A stretch of DNA of 64,000 nucleotides from Kordia sp050633145 (GCF_050633145.1 NZ_JBOEFY010000015.1:124001-188000), one strand, 5' to 3'; shown: positions 53,048-61,950, counted from the first letter of the stretch. The notes: generated by a model not told the origin, from the letters alone. Numbers and translations: made by a program.

Positions 53048-54541
53048 CTAAACCAATCCCAGTGCTTTGTTAGAAGCTGCAAGTTCTGTATCAAACAACT
53101 CTTTATTCAATTCTTGTTTCCAAAAAGGAACTAACGCGGCTAATATTTTTTTTCCGTGATCGGAATGTACTTCTTCTGGAAACGCAATTTCTAAAACTTC
53201 CAACATGATTTGCACTGCTGTAGATGCGCCAGGCGACGCGCCTAACAATGCGGTAATACTTCCGTCTTTGCTATGAACGACTTCGGTTCCAAATTGCAAT
53301 CTTCCACCTTCAAATTCATCTTTCTTAATGATCTGTACACGTTGTCCAGCAACCATTAATTCCCAATCTTCATTTTTAGCATCTTTTACAAACTTTCGCA
53401 AATCATCCATACGATCGTCATGTGACATTAGTACTTGTTTTATTAAATATCCTGTTAAAGGCATATTGTGCCAAAACGCACCAAACATTGCTGGTATATT
53501 GTCAAACTTGATCGATTTAAACAAATCTAATCGTGAACCTTCTTTTAGAAATTTCGGACTAAATCCTGCAAAAGGACCAAACAACAATTCGCGTTTTCCG
53601 TTAATATAACGTGTATCTAAATGCGGCGTTGACATTGGCGGATCGCCAACACCAGCTTTGCTATAAACTTTTCCTAAATGCTTTTGAATAATTTCTTCAT
53701 TTTTACACACCAACCATTCGCCACTTACAGGAAATCCACCATAGCCATCTTTTTCATCAATCTCAACTTTTTGGAGCAATAACAAACTTCCGCCACCAGC
53801 GCCAATAAACACATGTTTTGCATCCAAATGCTGAACTTCTTTCGTTTCTGTATGTTGAACTTTTACAGACCATTCTACTTCATCATCTGGATCAATATCC
53901 AATACATTTTGATTGCACTGTACTTTTGTATCGTATTTATTTTCAAGGATTTCGAATAACTTTCGAGTCAAACTTCCATAGTTTACGCCAGTTCCACGCT
54001 CAATCTTTGTAGCTGCTAAAACCTCTTCTTCTCCTCTATCTTTTGCTATTAAAGGAAACCATTCGAGCATTTTTTGAACATCTTCGGTGAATTCCATCGA
54101 TTCAAACATAAAATGATCTTTCAATGCTTCATATCGTTTCTTCAAATATGTTGCGTTTTCTTCTCCAGTTACCCAACTATAATGTGGCATTTTTTGAATG
54201 AATTCTGATGGGTTTTCAAGAAAATCATGATTCACTAAATACGACCAAAATTGCTTTGAAATTTCAAACTGTTTACAAATTTTCAACGCTTTGGTAATGT
54301 CTATTGAACCATCTTCTTTTTCTGGTGTATAATTCAATTCACATAAGGCAGAATGTCCTGTACCTGCATTATTCCAAGCGGCAGAACTCTCTAAAGCAAC
54401 ATCGTCCAAGCGCTCTAAAATCAATACTTTTAATTTTGGTTGTACCAGTTTTACCAATAATGCTAAAGAAGCACTCATAATTCCGCCACCAACACAAATA
54501 AGATCATAATCTGTATTGACATTTATCGTTTGAGAAGTCAT
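53048..54541 (-). CDS. mqo: malate:quinone oxidoreductase
   Basis: 497 aa. FAD-dependent peripheral membrane enzyme oxidising malate to oxaloacetate and reducing quinone, replacing NAD-dependent malate dehydrogenase in the TCA cycle. N-terminal Rossmann motif DLICVGGGIMSASLALLVKL, then SSAAWNNAGTGHSALCELNY, FIGAGGGSLLLLQKVEI and GFPVSGEWLVCKN, GPFAGFSPKFLKEGSRLDLF and ALLGASPGASTAVQIMLEVL, all typical of Mqo. Single gene. Confidence 0.97.
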   Translation of the reverse strand: MTSQTINVNTDYDLICVGGGIMSASLALLVKLVQPKLKVLILERLDDVALESSAAWNNAGTGHSALCELNYTPEKEDGSIDITKALKICKQFEISKQFWSYLVNHDFLENPSEFIQKMPHYSWVTGEENATYLKKRYEALKDHFMFESMEFTEDVQKMLEWFPLIAKDRGEEEVLAATKIERGTGVNYGSLTRKLFEILENKYDTKVQCNQNVLDIDPDDEVEWSVKVQHTETKEVQHLDAKHVFIGAGGGSLLLLQKVEIDEKDGYGGFPVSGEWLVCKNEEIIQKHLGKVYSKAGVGDPPMSTPHLDTRYINGKRELLFGPFAGFSPKFLKEGSRLDLFKSIKFDNIPAMFGAFWHNMPLTGYLIKQVLMSHDDRMDDLRKFVKDAKNEDWELMVAGQRVQIIKKDEFEGGRLQFGTEVVHSKDGSITALLGASPGASTAVQIMLEVLEIAFPEEVHSDHGKKILAALVPFWKQELNKELFDTELAASNKALGLV

Positions 54542-54747
54542 TCGTTAATTTTTTTCTAAAGTAAAGAATCAAACTATAAAAATCAAATACCTCGGAACAA
54601 ATCCACGAGGCAAGCTTTTGGAGTATTACATTTCGATTATCGAATAAAAAAAAGCAATAAAAAAGATAGAAGCATATATAAAATACACTCCTATCTCCCT
54701 TCAACTAACTCAAAATTTATAATTATATAGTAGGATATAATTCAACA

Positions 54748-55014
54748 CTAATTATTAATCGTACCTGCACAAGTGTCTGGTGTACAACTTATGCCTGGAT
54801 CTGTGAAACAAGCATCAACTTTCACTGTTTGACAATTTTGATACGGACACGTTTCTGTATACGGACAAGTATCTGTAAATGCACAAGGTCGACCAATTGT
54901 ATGTGGTAGCGTATCTGCTGCATTTGCAGTTCCGCCTTTTACTGCTCTGGCATAAAAAGAAGCAACATTACTTTTTCCTAAGCGTAATTTTACATGTAAG
55001 TTCTTTTTCTTCAT
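54748..55014 (-). CDS. lanthipeptide-like precursor (third cluster, last)
   Basis: 88 aa from the ATG at 55014, where the leader MKKKNLHVKLRLGKSNVASF begins; a 15-residue longer start overlaps the upstream gene and has no leader character. Leader ends AVKGG. The core has nine cysteines including CAFTDTCPYTETCPYQNCQT, a TCPY repeat in which Thr and Cys alternate, then VDACFTDPGISCTPDTCAGT. The DACFTDPGISCTPD block recurs in the next precursor. Confidence 0.8.
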   Translation of the reverse strand: MKKKNLHVKLRLGKSNVASFYARAVKGGTANAADTLPHTIGRPCAFTDTCPYTETCPYQNCQTVKVDACFTDPGISCTPDTCAGTINN

Positions 55015-55025
55015 AGTTGCTGTTT

Positions 55026-55289
55026 TTAAAGTTGACAAGTATTCATCGAATTTCCACAACCATCAGGTGTACAACTTATAATTGGATCTGTGTAACAAGC
55101 ATCTTCACGTATTGTGATACAATGCATAGGACATGTTTCTTTATCTGAGCATATATCGGAAGGTTGACATACATCCGGTTCTATTGTGATCGGTGGACTA
55201 TATATTCCTCCTTTTATCGTTTTAGTGTCAAAAGAAGCGACTTTACTCTTTCTTAAACACAGTTTCATATTCAAATTCTTTTTCTTCAT
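55026..55289 (-). CDS. lanthipeptide-like precursor (third cluster, middle)
   Basis: 87 aa. Leader MKKKNLNMKLCLRKSKVASF continues to TIKGG. Core with 11 cysteines: VCQPSDICSDKETCPMHCIT and EDACYTDPIISCTPDGCGNS. The DAC(F/Y)TDP-ISCTPD-C block is shared with the product encoded 11 bp downstream, so the two cores are paralogous and probably form the same ring topology. A cysteine within the leader (MKLCL) is unusual. Confidence 0.82.
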   Translation of the reverse strand: MKKKNLNMKLCLRKSKVASFDTKTIKGGIYSPPITIEPDVCQPSDICSDKETCPMHCITIREDACYTDPIISCTPDGCGNSMNTCQL

Positions 55290-55358
55290 GTTCTATATTT
55301 AAAAATTAATAATTCAAATTGAATCTCAGCAATACACATCATTTTCAAGAAAAATTAC

Positions 55359-55553
55359 CTAAACTCGTATAGGTTTACAATTATCAAATTTAGGATCTGT
55401 ACATGAACATGTTTCAATTGGGCACAAACTGTTATGGGTTAATGGGTCGTCTGTATTAGCATTAACTGCTCCTCCTATGAGTTTTTTAGCATCTAAAGCA
55501 GCGACTATTTTTTTTCTCAATGCCAACTTTATAGTTAAATTTCTTTTTTTCAT
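55359..55553 (-). CDS. lanthipeptide-like precursor (third cluster, first)
   Basis: 64 aa. Leader MKKRNLTIKLALRKKIVAAL continues to AKKLIGGAV. Shorter core: LTHNSLCPIETCSCTDPKFD then NCKPIRV, with four cysteines. The CPIETCSCTDP block is loosely like CPYTETCPY/ACFTDP of its neighbours. First gene of the group; no conserved upstream element as at 36.9 and 41.9 kb was found. Confidence 0.8.
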   Translation of the reverse strand: MKKRNLTIKLALRKKIVAALDAKKLIGGAVNANTDDPLTHNSLCPIETCSCTDPKFDNCKPIRV

Positions 55554-55657
55554 GATTCATTATTTAAGTTAAATGCACATAAATTTACTAACAATCAAAC
55601 ACTTACCAATACACAGAAACTATACTTCCACTACGTTTTTACTATAAAAACACTTTT

Positions 55658-55673
55658 TATACCGATCGGTATA
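55658..55673. promoter_or_regulatory. palindromic operator TATACCGATCGGTATA
   Basis: A perfect 16-bp palindrome 22 bp before the TetR ATG. It covers the expected -33 region of a promoter whose -7 box TATATTTG is at 55684-55691, so binding would block RNA polymerase. A near copy lies at 56313-56330. Confidence 0.85.
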
Positions 55674-55695
55674 TTTTTTTGATTATATTTGACCT

Positions 55696-56292
55696 ATGAT
55701 TGGAAAAGCTGAAAAAACTGCTGCTTTTATAGTAGAAACTGTCGCGCCCATTTTTAACAAGAATGGCTATGCGGCTACAAGCATTTCAGATATTACCAAG
55801 GCAACAGGTTTGACAAAAGGTGCCATTTACGGAAATTTTAAAAACAAAGAAGAACTTGCCATTGCTTCGTTTAAATTTATGGTGAAAAGTTTGATGAAAG
55901 AGATTGTAAAACACATGGATAAAAGCAATTCTCCTATTGAAAAGCTTTTTTTAATCTCCGATTTTTATCGCAATTATTATTTGTACACCAACAAAATGGG
56001 CGGTTGTCCAATCTTAAATGTCGGCGTGGACGCGAACAATCAAAATACATTATTATTACAAAAAGTACGCACCATTATTCAACGGATTCAAGATCAACTA
56101 GCAACCATTATTGAAGACGGAATTGAACAAGGAGAAATAAGTACTGAAGTCAATGCCATGTATGTTGCAAAACGGATTGACACCATGATTCAAGGCGCCA
56201 TTTTTATGGCATACACCATGGATGATGATTTTTATATAAAAGATACGATGAATCAAATTGACAAAATGATTGATACGGAATTAAGAGCATAA
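55696..56292 (+). CDS. TetR/AcrR family transcriptional regulator
   Basis: 198 aa. N-terminal TetR helix-turn-helix (about 10-57: NKNGYAATSISDITKATGLT, KGAIYGNFKNKEELAIASF); C-terminal ligand domain (about 80-195) with GGCPILNVGVDANNQ, as in the YxaF/TetR_C family. Two matching palindromes bracket the gene (before it and before the next), so it most likely represses itself and the thioesterase operon. Ligand unknown, perhaps an acyl compound given the neighbour. Confidence 0.93.
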   Translation: MIGKAEKTAAFIVETVAPIFNKNGYAATSISDITKATGLTKGAIYGNFKNKEELAIASFKFMVKSLMKEIVKHMDKSNSPIEKLFLISDFYRNYYLYTNKMGGCPILNVGVDANNQNTLLLQKVRTIIQRIQDQLATIIEDGIEQGEISTEVNAMYVAKRIDTMIQGAIFMAYTMDDDFYIKDTMNQIDKMIDTELRA

Positions 56293-56312
56293 AACTATTT
56301 TTTTAACCAGAA

Positions 56313-56330
56313 ATATACCGATTGGTATAT
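56313..56330. promoter_or_regulatory. operator before thioesterase gene
   Basis: ATATACCGATTGGTATAT, one base different from the palindrome at 55658-55673, 17 bp before the thioesterase ATG. A second TetR site. Confidence 0.82.
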
Positions 56331-56346
56331 TTTAAAATAACTCAAT

Positions 56347-56835
56347 ATGAAACAATTACCAAAAATTTTAACCAGTAAAACCAAAATTAGATTCCAAGAT
56401 TGCGATCCATTAAATCACCTCAACAATAGTAAATACCTAGATTATTTGATTAATGCAAGAGAAGATCAACTCATTGAACATTACAACTTGGATATCTTTG
56501 AAAATGCTAAAAAAACTGGAACTACTTGGGTTGTTGGTTCGCATCAAATTGCCTACGTCCGTCCTGCAAATGTGATGGAAATCGTTGCCATTGATTCACA
56601 ATTACTTCACTATGGTAAAAAGCAATTATTGGTAGAAATTCGTATGTACAATGAATCTAAAACAGAACTAAAAGCAGTGCTTTGGAGTTCGTTTGTGCAT
56701 TTTAATGTCTTAAATGGAAAAGCACACGAACACAATGAGAATTTTATAAATTTATTTGAAAGCGTTGTATTGCCAGTTACAGAAGCTAATTTTAACGAAC
56801 GTGTTAAAAATTTACGAATGGCAATGGTTTCTTGA
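56347..56835 (+). CDS. acyl-CoA thioesterase, hotdog fold (4HBT/FatM-like)
   Basis: 162 aa. Signature KIRFQDCDPLNHLNNSKYLD, the 4HBT D-x-(D/x)-x-x-x-H-(L/V)-N motif, and the central helix NAREDQLIEHYNL. Hydrolyses acyl-CoA or acyl-ACP in the cytoplasm; substrate unknown. Directly after the TetR gene with an operator between them. deoC begins 59 bp later. Confidence 0.85.
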   Translation: MKQLPKILTSKTKIRFQDCDPLNHLNNSKYLDYLINAREDQLIEHYNLDIFENAKKTGTTWVVGSHQIAYVRPANVMEIVAIDSQLLHYGKKQLLVEIRMYNESKTELKAVLWSSFVHFNVLNGKAHEHNENFINLFESVVLPVTEANFNERVKNLRMAMVS

Positions 56836-56894
56836 TATTTATCAGTTTTGGCAGCTAGCTTTTTAAGTATCTTTACAGCAAAACTGAAAGTTTC

Positions 56895-57560
56895 ATGAAT
56901 ATTAATCGGTATATCGATCATACACTCCTAAAACCCACGGCGACTACTACAGACATACAACAACTCTGTGCGGAAGCTGTGGAATATAACTTTTTCTCCG
57001 TTTGCGTGAATAGCTGCCATGTACAATTGGCTACGGAATTTCTATCAAAAAGTACTACTGTAAATGTATGCAGTGTTATAGGTTTTCCGCTTGGCGCGAT
57101 GAGTTCGGAAGCAAAAATTGCAGAACTACAACAAGCAAAACTCGATGGTGCAGATGAGTTTGATATGGTCATCAATATTGGCTGGCTCAAATCTGGAAAA
57201 GAAAATGCAGTTGAAGCAGAAATCAAGCAATTAAAAGATGCAGCGGGCAATGCTGTTTTAAAAGTCATCATTGAAACCTGTTACTTATCGGATGAAGAAA
57301 TTACTAAAGCTTCCAAACTGGCTATTAACGCTGGAGCCGATTTTGTAAAAACATCTACAGGTTTTGGAACTGGCGGCGCTACTTTAGAAGCGATTGATCT
57401 TATGAGAAAAGCCGTAAACGGAAAAGCTAAATTAAAAGCTTCTGGCGGTATTCGCGATTATAAAACTGCAAAAGAATATATAGACGCTGGTGTTTCACGT
57501 ATTGGGACTTCCAACGGAATTGCGATTGTTACTGGAACTTCATCACAAAACAACTATTAA
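56895..57560 (+). CDS. deoC: deoxyribose-phosphate aldolase
   Basis: 221 aa. Class I aldolase splitting 2-deoxyribose-5-phosphate to acetaldehyde and glyceraldehyde-3-phosphate. Motifs: YIDHTLLKPTATTTDIQQLC, VCSVIGFPLGAMSSEAKIAE, DEFDMVINIGWLKSG, KVIIETCYL and the Schiff-base lysine in ADFVKTSTGFGTGGATLE, ASGGIRDY. First of two nucleoside-salvage genes; deoD starts 2 bp after its stop. Confidence 0.97.
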   Translation: MNINRYIDHTLLKPTATTTDIQQLCAEAVEYNFFSVCVNSCHVQLATEFLSKSTTVNVCSVIGFPLGAMSSEAKIAELQQAKLDGADEFDMVINIGWLKSGKENAVEAEIKQLKDAAGNAVLKVIIETCYLSDEEITKASKLAINAGADFVKTSTGFGTGGATLEAIDLMRKAVNGKAKLKASGGIRDYKTAKEYIDAGVSRIGTSNGIAIVTGTSSQNNY

Positions 57561-57562
57561 TT

Positions 57563-58261
57563 ATGAGCGTACACATCAATGCAAAAAAAGGTGATATAGC
57601 ACCAACTGTTTTACTTCCTGGCGATCCTGTACGTGCCAAATGGATTGCAGAAACATTTTTAGAAAACCCTGTATTATACAACGATGTTCGTGGAATGTTC
57701 GGTTATACCGGAACTTATAAAGGAAAACCTGTTTCTGTACAAGGAACTGGAATGGGCGCACCATCAATAGGTATTTATGCACACGAATTAATCAATGAAT
57801 ACGATGTACAAAAGCTCATTCGAGTAGGAAGCGCTGGTTCGTATCAAAAAGAAGTGCAAATTCGTGATATTGTCGTGGCGATGTCTGCTTCTTCAAACAG
57901 TAGCATGAATAGTCTTTCTTTTCAGGGAGAAAACTTTGCGCCAACCGCTAGTGCGGAATTATTTATGGATGCACTTATTGCTGCCAAAGAAAAAAACATT
58001 CCTGTAAAAGCTGGAAACATTTTAACAAGCGATATTTTTTATCAAGAAGATCCTGATTATTATAAAAAATGGGCAAAATATGGCGTTTTATGTGTAGAAA
58101 TGGAAACTTCTGCCTTATATACAATTGCTGCGCGTTTTCAAGTAAAAGCATTATCTTTACTCACAATATCGGATAGTTTGGTTACACATGAAACTACAAC
58201 TTCCGATGAACGAGCGCAGACTTTCAAAGAAATGATCGAAATTGCACTCGCTATTAGTTAA
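57563..58261 (+). CDS. deoD: purine-nucleoside phosphorylase
   Basis: 232 aa, the usual length of the hexameric DeoD class. LLPGDPVRAKWIAETFL, GMGAPSIGIYAHELI, VGSAGSYQ, CVEMETSALYTIAARF and LTISDSLVTHET are the nucleoside phosphorylase motifs. Splits purine (deoxy)nucleosides with phosphate; the ribose part feeds deoC. Translationally close to deoC (2-bp spacing), one operon. Confidence 0.97.
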   Translation: MSVHINAKKGDIAPTVLLPGDPVRAKWIAETFLENPVLYNDVRGMFGYTGTYKGKPVSVQGTGMGAPSIGIYAHELINEYDVQKLIRVGSAGSYQKEVQIRDIVVAMSASSNSSMNSLSFQGENFAPTASAELFMDALIAAKEKNIPVKAGNILTSDIFYQEDPDYYKKWAKYGVLCVEMETSALYTIAARFQVKALSLLTISDSLVTHETTTSDERAQTFKEMIEIALAIS

Positions 58262-58281
58262 TCAAAAAACACACATACCAA

Positions 58282-58809
58282 ATGAAAAAAAATATCTTAT
58301 TTGTACTGAGCTTGTTCTTGGTCGTAAATTGTTTTGCACAAGAAGAGAAAGAAAGTAAGAAATCTACAGATACCGAAACTTCTGTCTATTATTTAATTCG
58401 TCACGCAGAAAAAGATCGTTCTGATAAAAGCAATAAAAATCCTGATTTAACAAAGCAAGGTCATAACAGAGCTGCGTATTGGGCAGATGTATTTAAAAAA
58501 GTGCCTTTTGACGCCGTATATTCTACAGAATACAATAGAACACAGCAAACGGCAAAGCCAACAGCAGATGCGCATGAATTAGAAATAACTTCTTATCATC
58601 CTTTTAAGATTAAAATGGATGCTTTTCTAAAAAAGACAAAAGGGAAAACTGTATTAATCGTCGGACATAGCAATACTACACCAGCCTTTGTAAATAGACT
58701 GATTCAAAAAGAAGACTATGAATCTATTGCAGATGACAATAATGGAAACTTATACATTGTTACCATTTCTGGGGAATCTAAAACTGTACAATTATTGACG
58801 GTTAATTAA
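58282..58809 (+). CDS. exported histidine phosphatase (SixA/phosphoglycerate-mutase-like)
   Basis: 175 aa with signal peptide (MKKNILFVLSLFLVVNCFAQ). Catalytic motif YLIRHAEKDR (RHxE replaces RHG), SDKSNKNPDLTKQGHNRAAY, VYSTEYNRTQQTAKPTADAH and second histidine in VLIVGHSNTTPAFV. Thus a histidine-phosphatase fold enzyme in the periplasm, substrate unknown. Follows deoD by 20 bp and ends the operon with a terminator. Confidence 0.88.
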   Translation: MKKNILFVLSLFLVVNCFAQEEKESKKSTDTETSVYYLIRHAEKDRSDKSNKNPDLTKQGHNRAAYWADVFKKVPFDAVYSTEYNRTQQTAKPTADAHELEITSYHPFKIKMDAFLKKTKGKTVLIVGHSNTTPAFVNRLIQKEDYESIADDNNGNLYIVTISGESKTVQLLTVN

Positions 58810-58833
58810 TTCTCACATCTACATAATACTATA

Positions 58834-58861
58834 GAAAACGCCGCTTTACAGCGGCGTTTTC
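58834..58861. terminator. bidirectional intrinsic terminator
   Basis: AAAACGCCGCT / AGCGGCGTTTT with a TTAC tetraloop, between convergent genes. Confidence 0.92.
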
Positions 58862-58882
58862 AGTTCCATAACATACAAACTA

Positions 58883-59536
58883 CTAAAACTTCATTCCTAT
58901 ACCAAACCCTATTATTAGTGGGTTTATATCTACATCTGCGCCAACTGTAGCTCCTAGTGCTGTTGTTGCATTTACAGTAGCATCTGTTTGAAGTAATATC
59001 TTTTTAACATCTAAATTCAAAAACCAAGTATCATTTAAGGCATAATCAAATCCTGCTTGAAAAGCAAAACCAATACTATTGTCATAATCTACATCATTTG
59101 CAATTGGACCTTCATCTGCTCCATAAAAAATGGTATAATTTAACCCTGCTCCAACATAGGGTTTAAAATCGCCCATCGGATAATGATATTGAACTGTTAT
59201 TGTTGGTGGCAATAACCAAACATCACCTAAATCGATATTTCCTACGGCGGTATTAATGGCCTCAACATCATGATTGGTTGTTGCTAAAATTAATTCTGCT
59301 GCCCAGTTTTTTGTAAAGAAATAAGTAAAATCTAATTCTGGAACATACGCTGTAGAAATTGAAACATCACCTCCAATAGCTTCAATCGTAGCGCTTTCAC
59401 TTGGAATTACAGAAATAAAACGCGCACGTACTTGCCACTTTTTATCTACATCTTGATCTTGTTGTTTTACATCTTCTTGTGCTGTTAGTTGAAAGAAACC
59501 TAACATTAAAAAAACACCGAATACTGCTTTTTTCAT
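58883..59536 (-). CDS. OmpW-family outer membrane protein
   Basis: 217 aa from the ATG at 59536, where the signal MKKAVFGVFLMLGFFQLTAQ begins; a 23-residue longer start is not supported. An eight-stranded barrel is expected: KWQVRARFISVIPSESATIE, VPELDFTYFFTKNWAAELIL, PPTITVQYHYPMGDFKPYVG, GAGLNYTIFY and a final strand NPLIIGFGIGMKF ending in Phe, the usual outer-membrane signature. OmpW proteins form narrow channels for small hydrophobic molecules. Confidence 0.92.
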   Translation of the reverse strand: MKKAVFGVFLMLGFFQLTAQEDVKQQDQDVDKKWQVRARFISVIPSESATIEAIGGDVSISTAYVPELDFTYFFTKNWAAELILATTNHDVEAINTAVGNIDLGDVWLLPPTITVQYHYPMGDFKPYVGAGLNYTIFYGADEGPIANDVDYDNSIGFAFQAGFDYALNDTWFLNLDVKKILLQTDATVNATTALGATVGADVDINPLIIGFGIGMKF

Positions 59537-59694
59537 AAGTCTATTATTTAATATTATGATACAAATGTATGTTTGACTTTCTCTAAGAAAAATGACAAAA
59601 GTCATAGAATATTGAAAGATATTATTATGAATTATAAAAGCTTAGACACCGATATACTTGCGATTCTAATAAATGTTAGTAACTTTGGCAATTC

Positions 59695-60153
59695 ATGCAA
59701 AAAAACATCAACATACAAAACAAGAAGGCGCGCTTTCAATACGAAATCTTAGATAAGTATACAGCGGGAATTGTTCTCACCGGAACGGAAATTAAATCCA
59801 TTCGGTTGAGCAAAGCTTCTATTGCCGAAAGTTTCTGCGAATTCAATGAACGCGGCGAACTTTTTGTAGTCAATATGTATATTGAAGAATACGCTTTTGG
59901 AACGCATTACAATCACCAACCAAGAAGCACACGTAAACTTTTACTAAACAAAAAAGAATTGCGTGGTTTAAACAAACAAGTTAAAAACTCTGGATTGACC
60001 ATTGTTCCTTTACGCTTATTCTTAAACGAAAAAGGCTTGGCAAAACTTTCTATTGCCTTAGCTAAAGGTAAAAAGATTCACGATAAACGAGAAACTATGA
60101 AAGATCGCGACAACAAGCGTGAACTAGATCGTGTTAAGAAAAACTTCCGTTAG
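59695..60153 (+). CDS. smpB: SsrA-binding protein
   Basis: 152 aa. IQNKKARFQYEILDKYTAGI, VLTGTEIKSIRLSKASIAES, FGTHYNHQPRSTRKLLLNK and IALAKGKKIHDKRETMKDRD are SmpB blocks; the protein brings tmRNA to stalled ribosomes. tmRNA itself is not visible in the following spacer or elsewhere in the window. Confidence 0.97.
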   Translation: MQKNINIQNKKARFQYEILDKYTAGIVLTGTEIKSIRLSKASIAESFCEFNERGELFVVNMYIEEYAFGTHYNHQPRSTRKLLLNKKELRGLNKQVKNSGLTIVPLRLFLNEKGLAKLSIALAKGKKIHDKRETMKDRDNKRELDRVKKNFR

Positions 60154-60699
60154 GTTTCTACTTTTTACTATATACATCATGTTGCCATAACACGATTTTA
60201 GTAAAGAAAATAAGAGGAAGCTATAATAAACAAAGTTCCAGCTATTTACTGAATTAGTTATGATAACAGAAATTCCTGTTTTACATACGTTACAGAACAT
60301 AGTTATAATATTATAAGCATAAAGGAGGTTAGCAGCTAAGTGTCGCAATATCGCGGAATGTAGAAACGTAAACTGAAGTGAATACGAATGATCTTTGTGA
60401 AACCTGAAATGCTAAACGCAGGCGAAATTCAAAAATCAAACCCGTTTTAAAGAAGAATTTGCGAAGTGTTTGTGTAGAGTTTAAGTGAGATGTAGAATGA
60501 CTAAAAATACATTCTGTAAAACTATAGAATTTGATCGAAGCAAAATGTTTATTACTTGATCATAAGGTTTTATAATTTTTTCAATACACTCTATTTTTAT
60601 AAATTAAATAAAAATTAAAAGAGAAATATAATGATGTAGTTGTAATTGCCTTTTTTTTACACTTTTAGTAAGTCTTATAAATATAAAAAATAATCCTAA
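60154..60699. other. intergenic region with an unexplained GC-richer block
   Basis: No gene is assigned in these 546 bases. Between about 60320 and 60510 the sequence is less AT-rich than its surroundings. On the minus strand a frame without start reads HSTSHLNSTQTLRKFFFKTG and later FVFTSVYVSTFRDIATLSC; it is codon-like and may be a remnant or a transcribed repeat. It does not match the tmRNA pattern. Confidence 0.3.
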
Positions 60700-61827
60700 A
60701 TGAAAAAACACTACACTTTTAAATGGAAAAAAATAGTTACTCTGCCTATGATCCTATTTTCTTGGTTTTCTACTCAGGCGTATGACTATTGTAATCCCGT
60801 AGATAGAAGTTATAATGCATCGGCAGAAGTAAATAGTTTAGAACATATTTCTTTCAATCCAGTTTGTCATAGTACTCCAGTGGTTTTAAGTACTCCGACC
60901 CTTAATTCTCCCACATCCAATTCCTCTAATGCTAATGATATTTTTGTAGATTTCACATTACCCTTAAATGCAATGCCAGGAAGCGTAACGTTAACATTTA
61001 CAGGGTCATTTACAGTCGTCGTCACGTTTGATAACAGCTTTGAAAGTGCAGGGCAACACAGTACAACTCTTGATGGTTCTGATATCATGAACAATCCTTT
61101 TGTTGCCTCTAGTAATTCTTTTGTTTTGCCGGACGATACCTATTCTGTGCAATTAGCGTATTTAGATACAACAGGGAACTCCTTTCTTAGTGATATCAAT
61201 ACTAATATTACTTATGATTCCGTTACCTTACCTCCGGTACTTATTAGTCCCTCGGATAATGCTTCAACGACACCTGGTAGTTCTCTAATAGACTTACAAT
61301 TTACAATTCCAGAAACACCACTTGCAGGAACTGTTAAATTAACATTTACTGATGCAAGTAATAATGATATTGTTTTAACACTATTGGATATAACGTCTTT
61401 TAGTGGAAACATTGACGGATTGAATTTTGCATCAACTCCAGAAATTCTTATCGCTAGTTCAAACAGTTTAGCAGATGGCATTTACGATATAACCCTAGAA
61501 TATCAAGATTCCGTTGGTAATTCCATAGCTACCGATACAGTAACAGGATTCTCTTTTGACACCGTTACTTTATCCAATGACACATTTCAATTTAATAATT
61601 TCACTATTCTTCCAAACCCTACCTCCTCAAAAATAGTTATCAGTACAAAAGAAAATATAAAAAATATTTCACTTATTTCCAGTATAGGATTCCAATTTCA
61701 TATCAAAATAGATCATATCATTAATGAAAAATATTCTGTAGATATGAGTAATTTGAGTAATGGAGTGTACTTTGTGGTTATAGAAACTGACTCAACATAT
61801 TATACCAAGAAAATAATCAAAAAATAA
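60700..61827 (+). CDS. secreted T9SS protein with two repeated beta domains
   Basis: 375 aa. Signal peptide (VTLPMILFSWFSTQA). Two similar units of about 95 residues: STPTLNSPTSNSSNANDIFV ... PGSVTLTFTGSFTVVVTFDN ... YSVQLAYLDTTGNS and ISPSDNASTTPGSSLIDLQF ... AGTVKLTFTDASNNDIVLTL ... YDITLEYQDSVGNS. The final 75 residues are a type A sorting domain (NFTILPNPTSSKIVIS ... GVYFVVIETDSTYYTKKII). The protein is exported by type IX secretion; ligand or role unknown. Confidence 0.85.
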   Translation: MKKHYTFKWKKIVTLPMILFSWFSTQAYDYCNPVDRSYNASAEVNSLEHISFNPVCHSTPVVLSTPTLNSPTSNSSNANDIFVDFTLPLNAMPGSVTLTFTGSFTVVVTFDNSFESAGQHSTTLDGSDIMNNPFVASSNSFVLPDDTYSVQLAYLDTTGNSFLSDINTNITYDSVTLPPVLISPSDNASTTPGSSLIDLQFTIPETPLAGTVKLTFTDASNNDIVLTLLDITSFSGNIDGLNFASTPEILIASSNSLADGIYDITLEYQDSVGNSIATDTVTGFSFDTVTLSNDTFQFNNFTILPNPTSSKIVISTKENIKNISLISSIGFQFHIKIDHIINEKYSVDMSNLSNGVYFVVIETDSTYYTKKIIKK

Positions 61828-61873
61828 ATGTAATTTATGTTTAATTAAAAAAGCAGAATTGTTAAAAATACGT

Positions 61874-61950
61874 TCTCTAACAATGGGTATATTGCATAGC
61901 TTCCTAACGTCAGCTACGACAACATACCTGTGACGTTGTGTGTAAGTCGA
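61874..61950 (+). repeat. boundary sequence B1 of cassette-like series
   Basis: CTAACAATGGGTATATTGCA ... CCTGTGACGTTGTGTGTAAG, ending shortly before the next start codon. Its left and right ends resemble those of B2 (62458-62607) and B3 (63043-63245): a left CAACAATG-type end and a right ACGTTG end. Confidence 0.45.

Noticed and set aside
52829..53134. 101-codon plus-strand frame
   Set aside because: Overlaps two genes and the TCAATACT repeat; sequence is low-complexity (SILNTQYSI-like).
54748..55289. Metallothionein interpretation of the Cys-rich peptides
   Set aside because: A leader ending in KGG and Ser/Thr next to the cysteines fit precursor peptides better; metal binding remains possible but less likely.
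56895..56925. Third TetR operator at the deoC start (AATCGGTATATCGATC)
   Set aside because: Not a palindrome of the same type and it lies in the coding start of deoC; probably chance.
60154..60699. tmRNA gene next to smpB
   Set aside because: No alanyl-acceptor ends, no peptide tag frame with an ALA-type end, and no T-loop GTTCGA were found.
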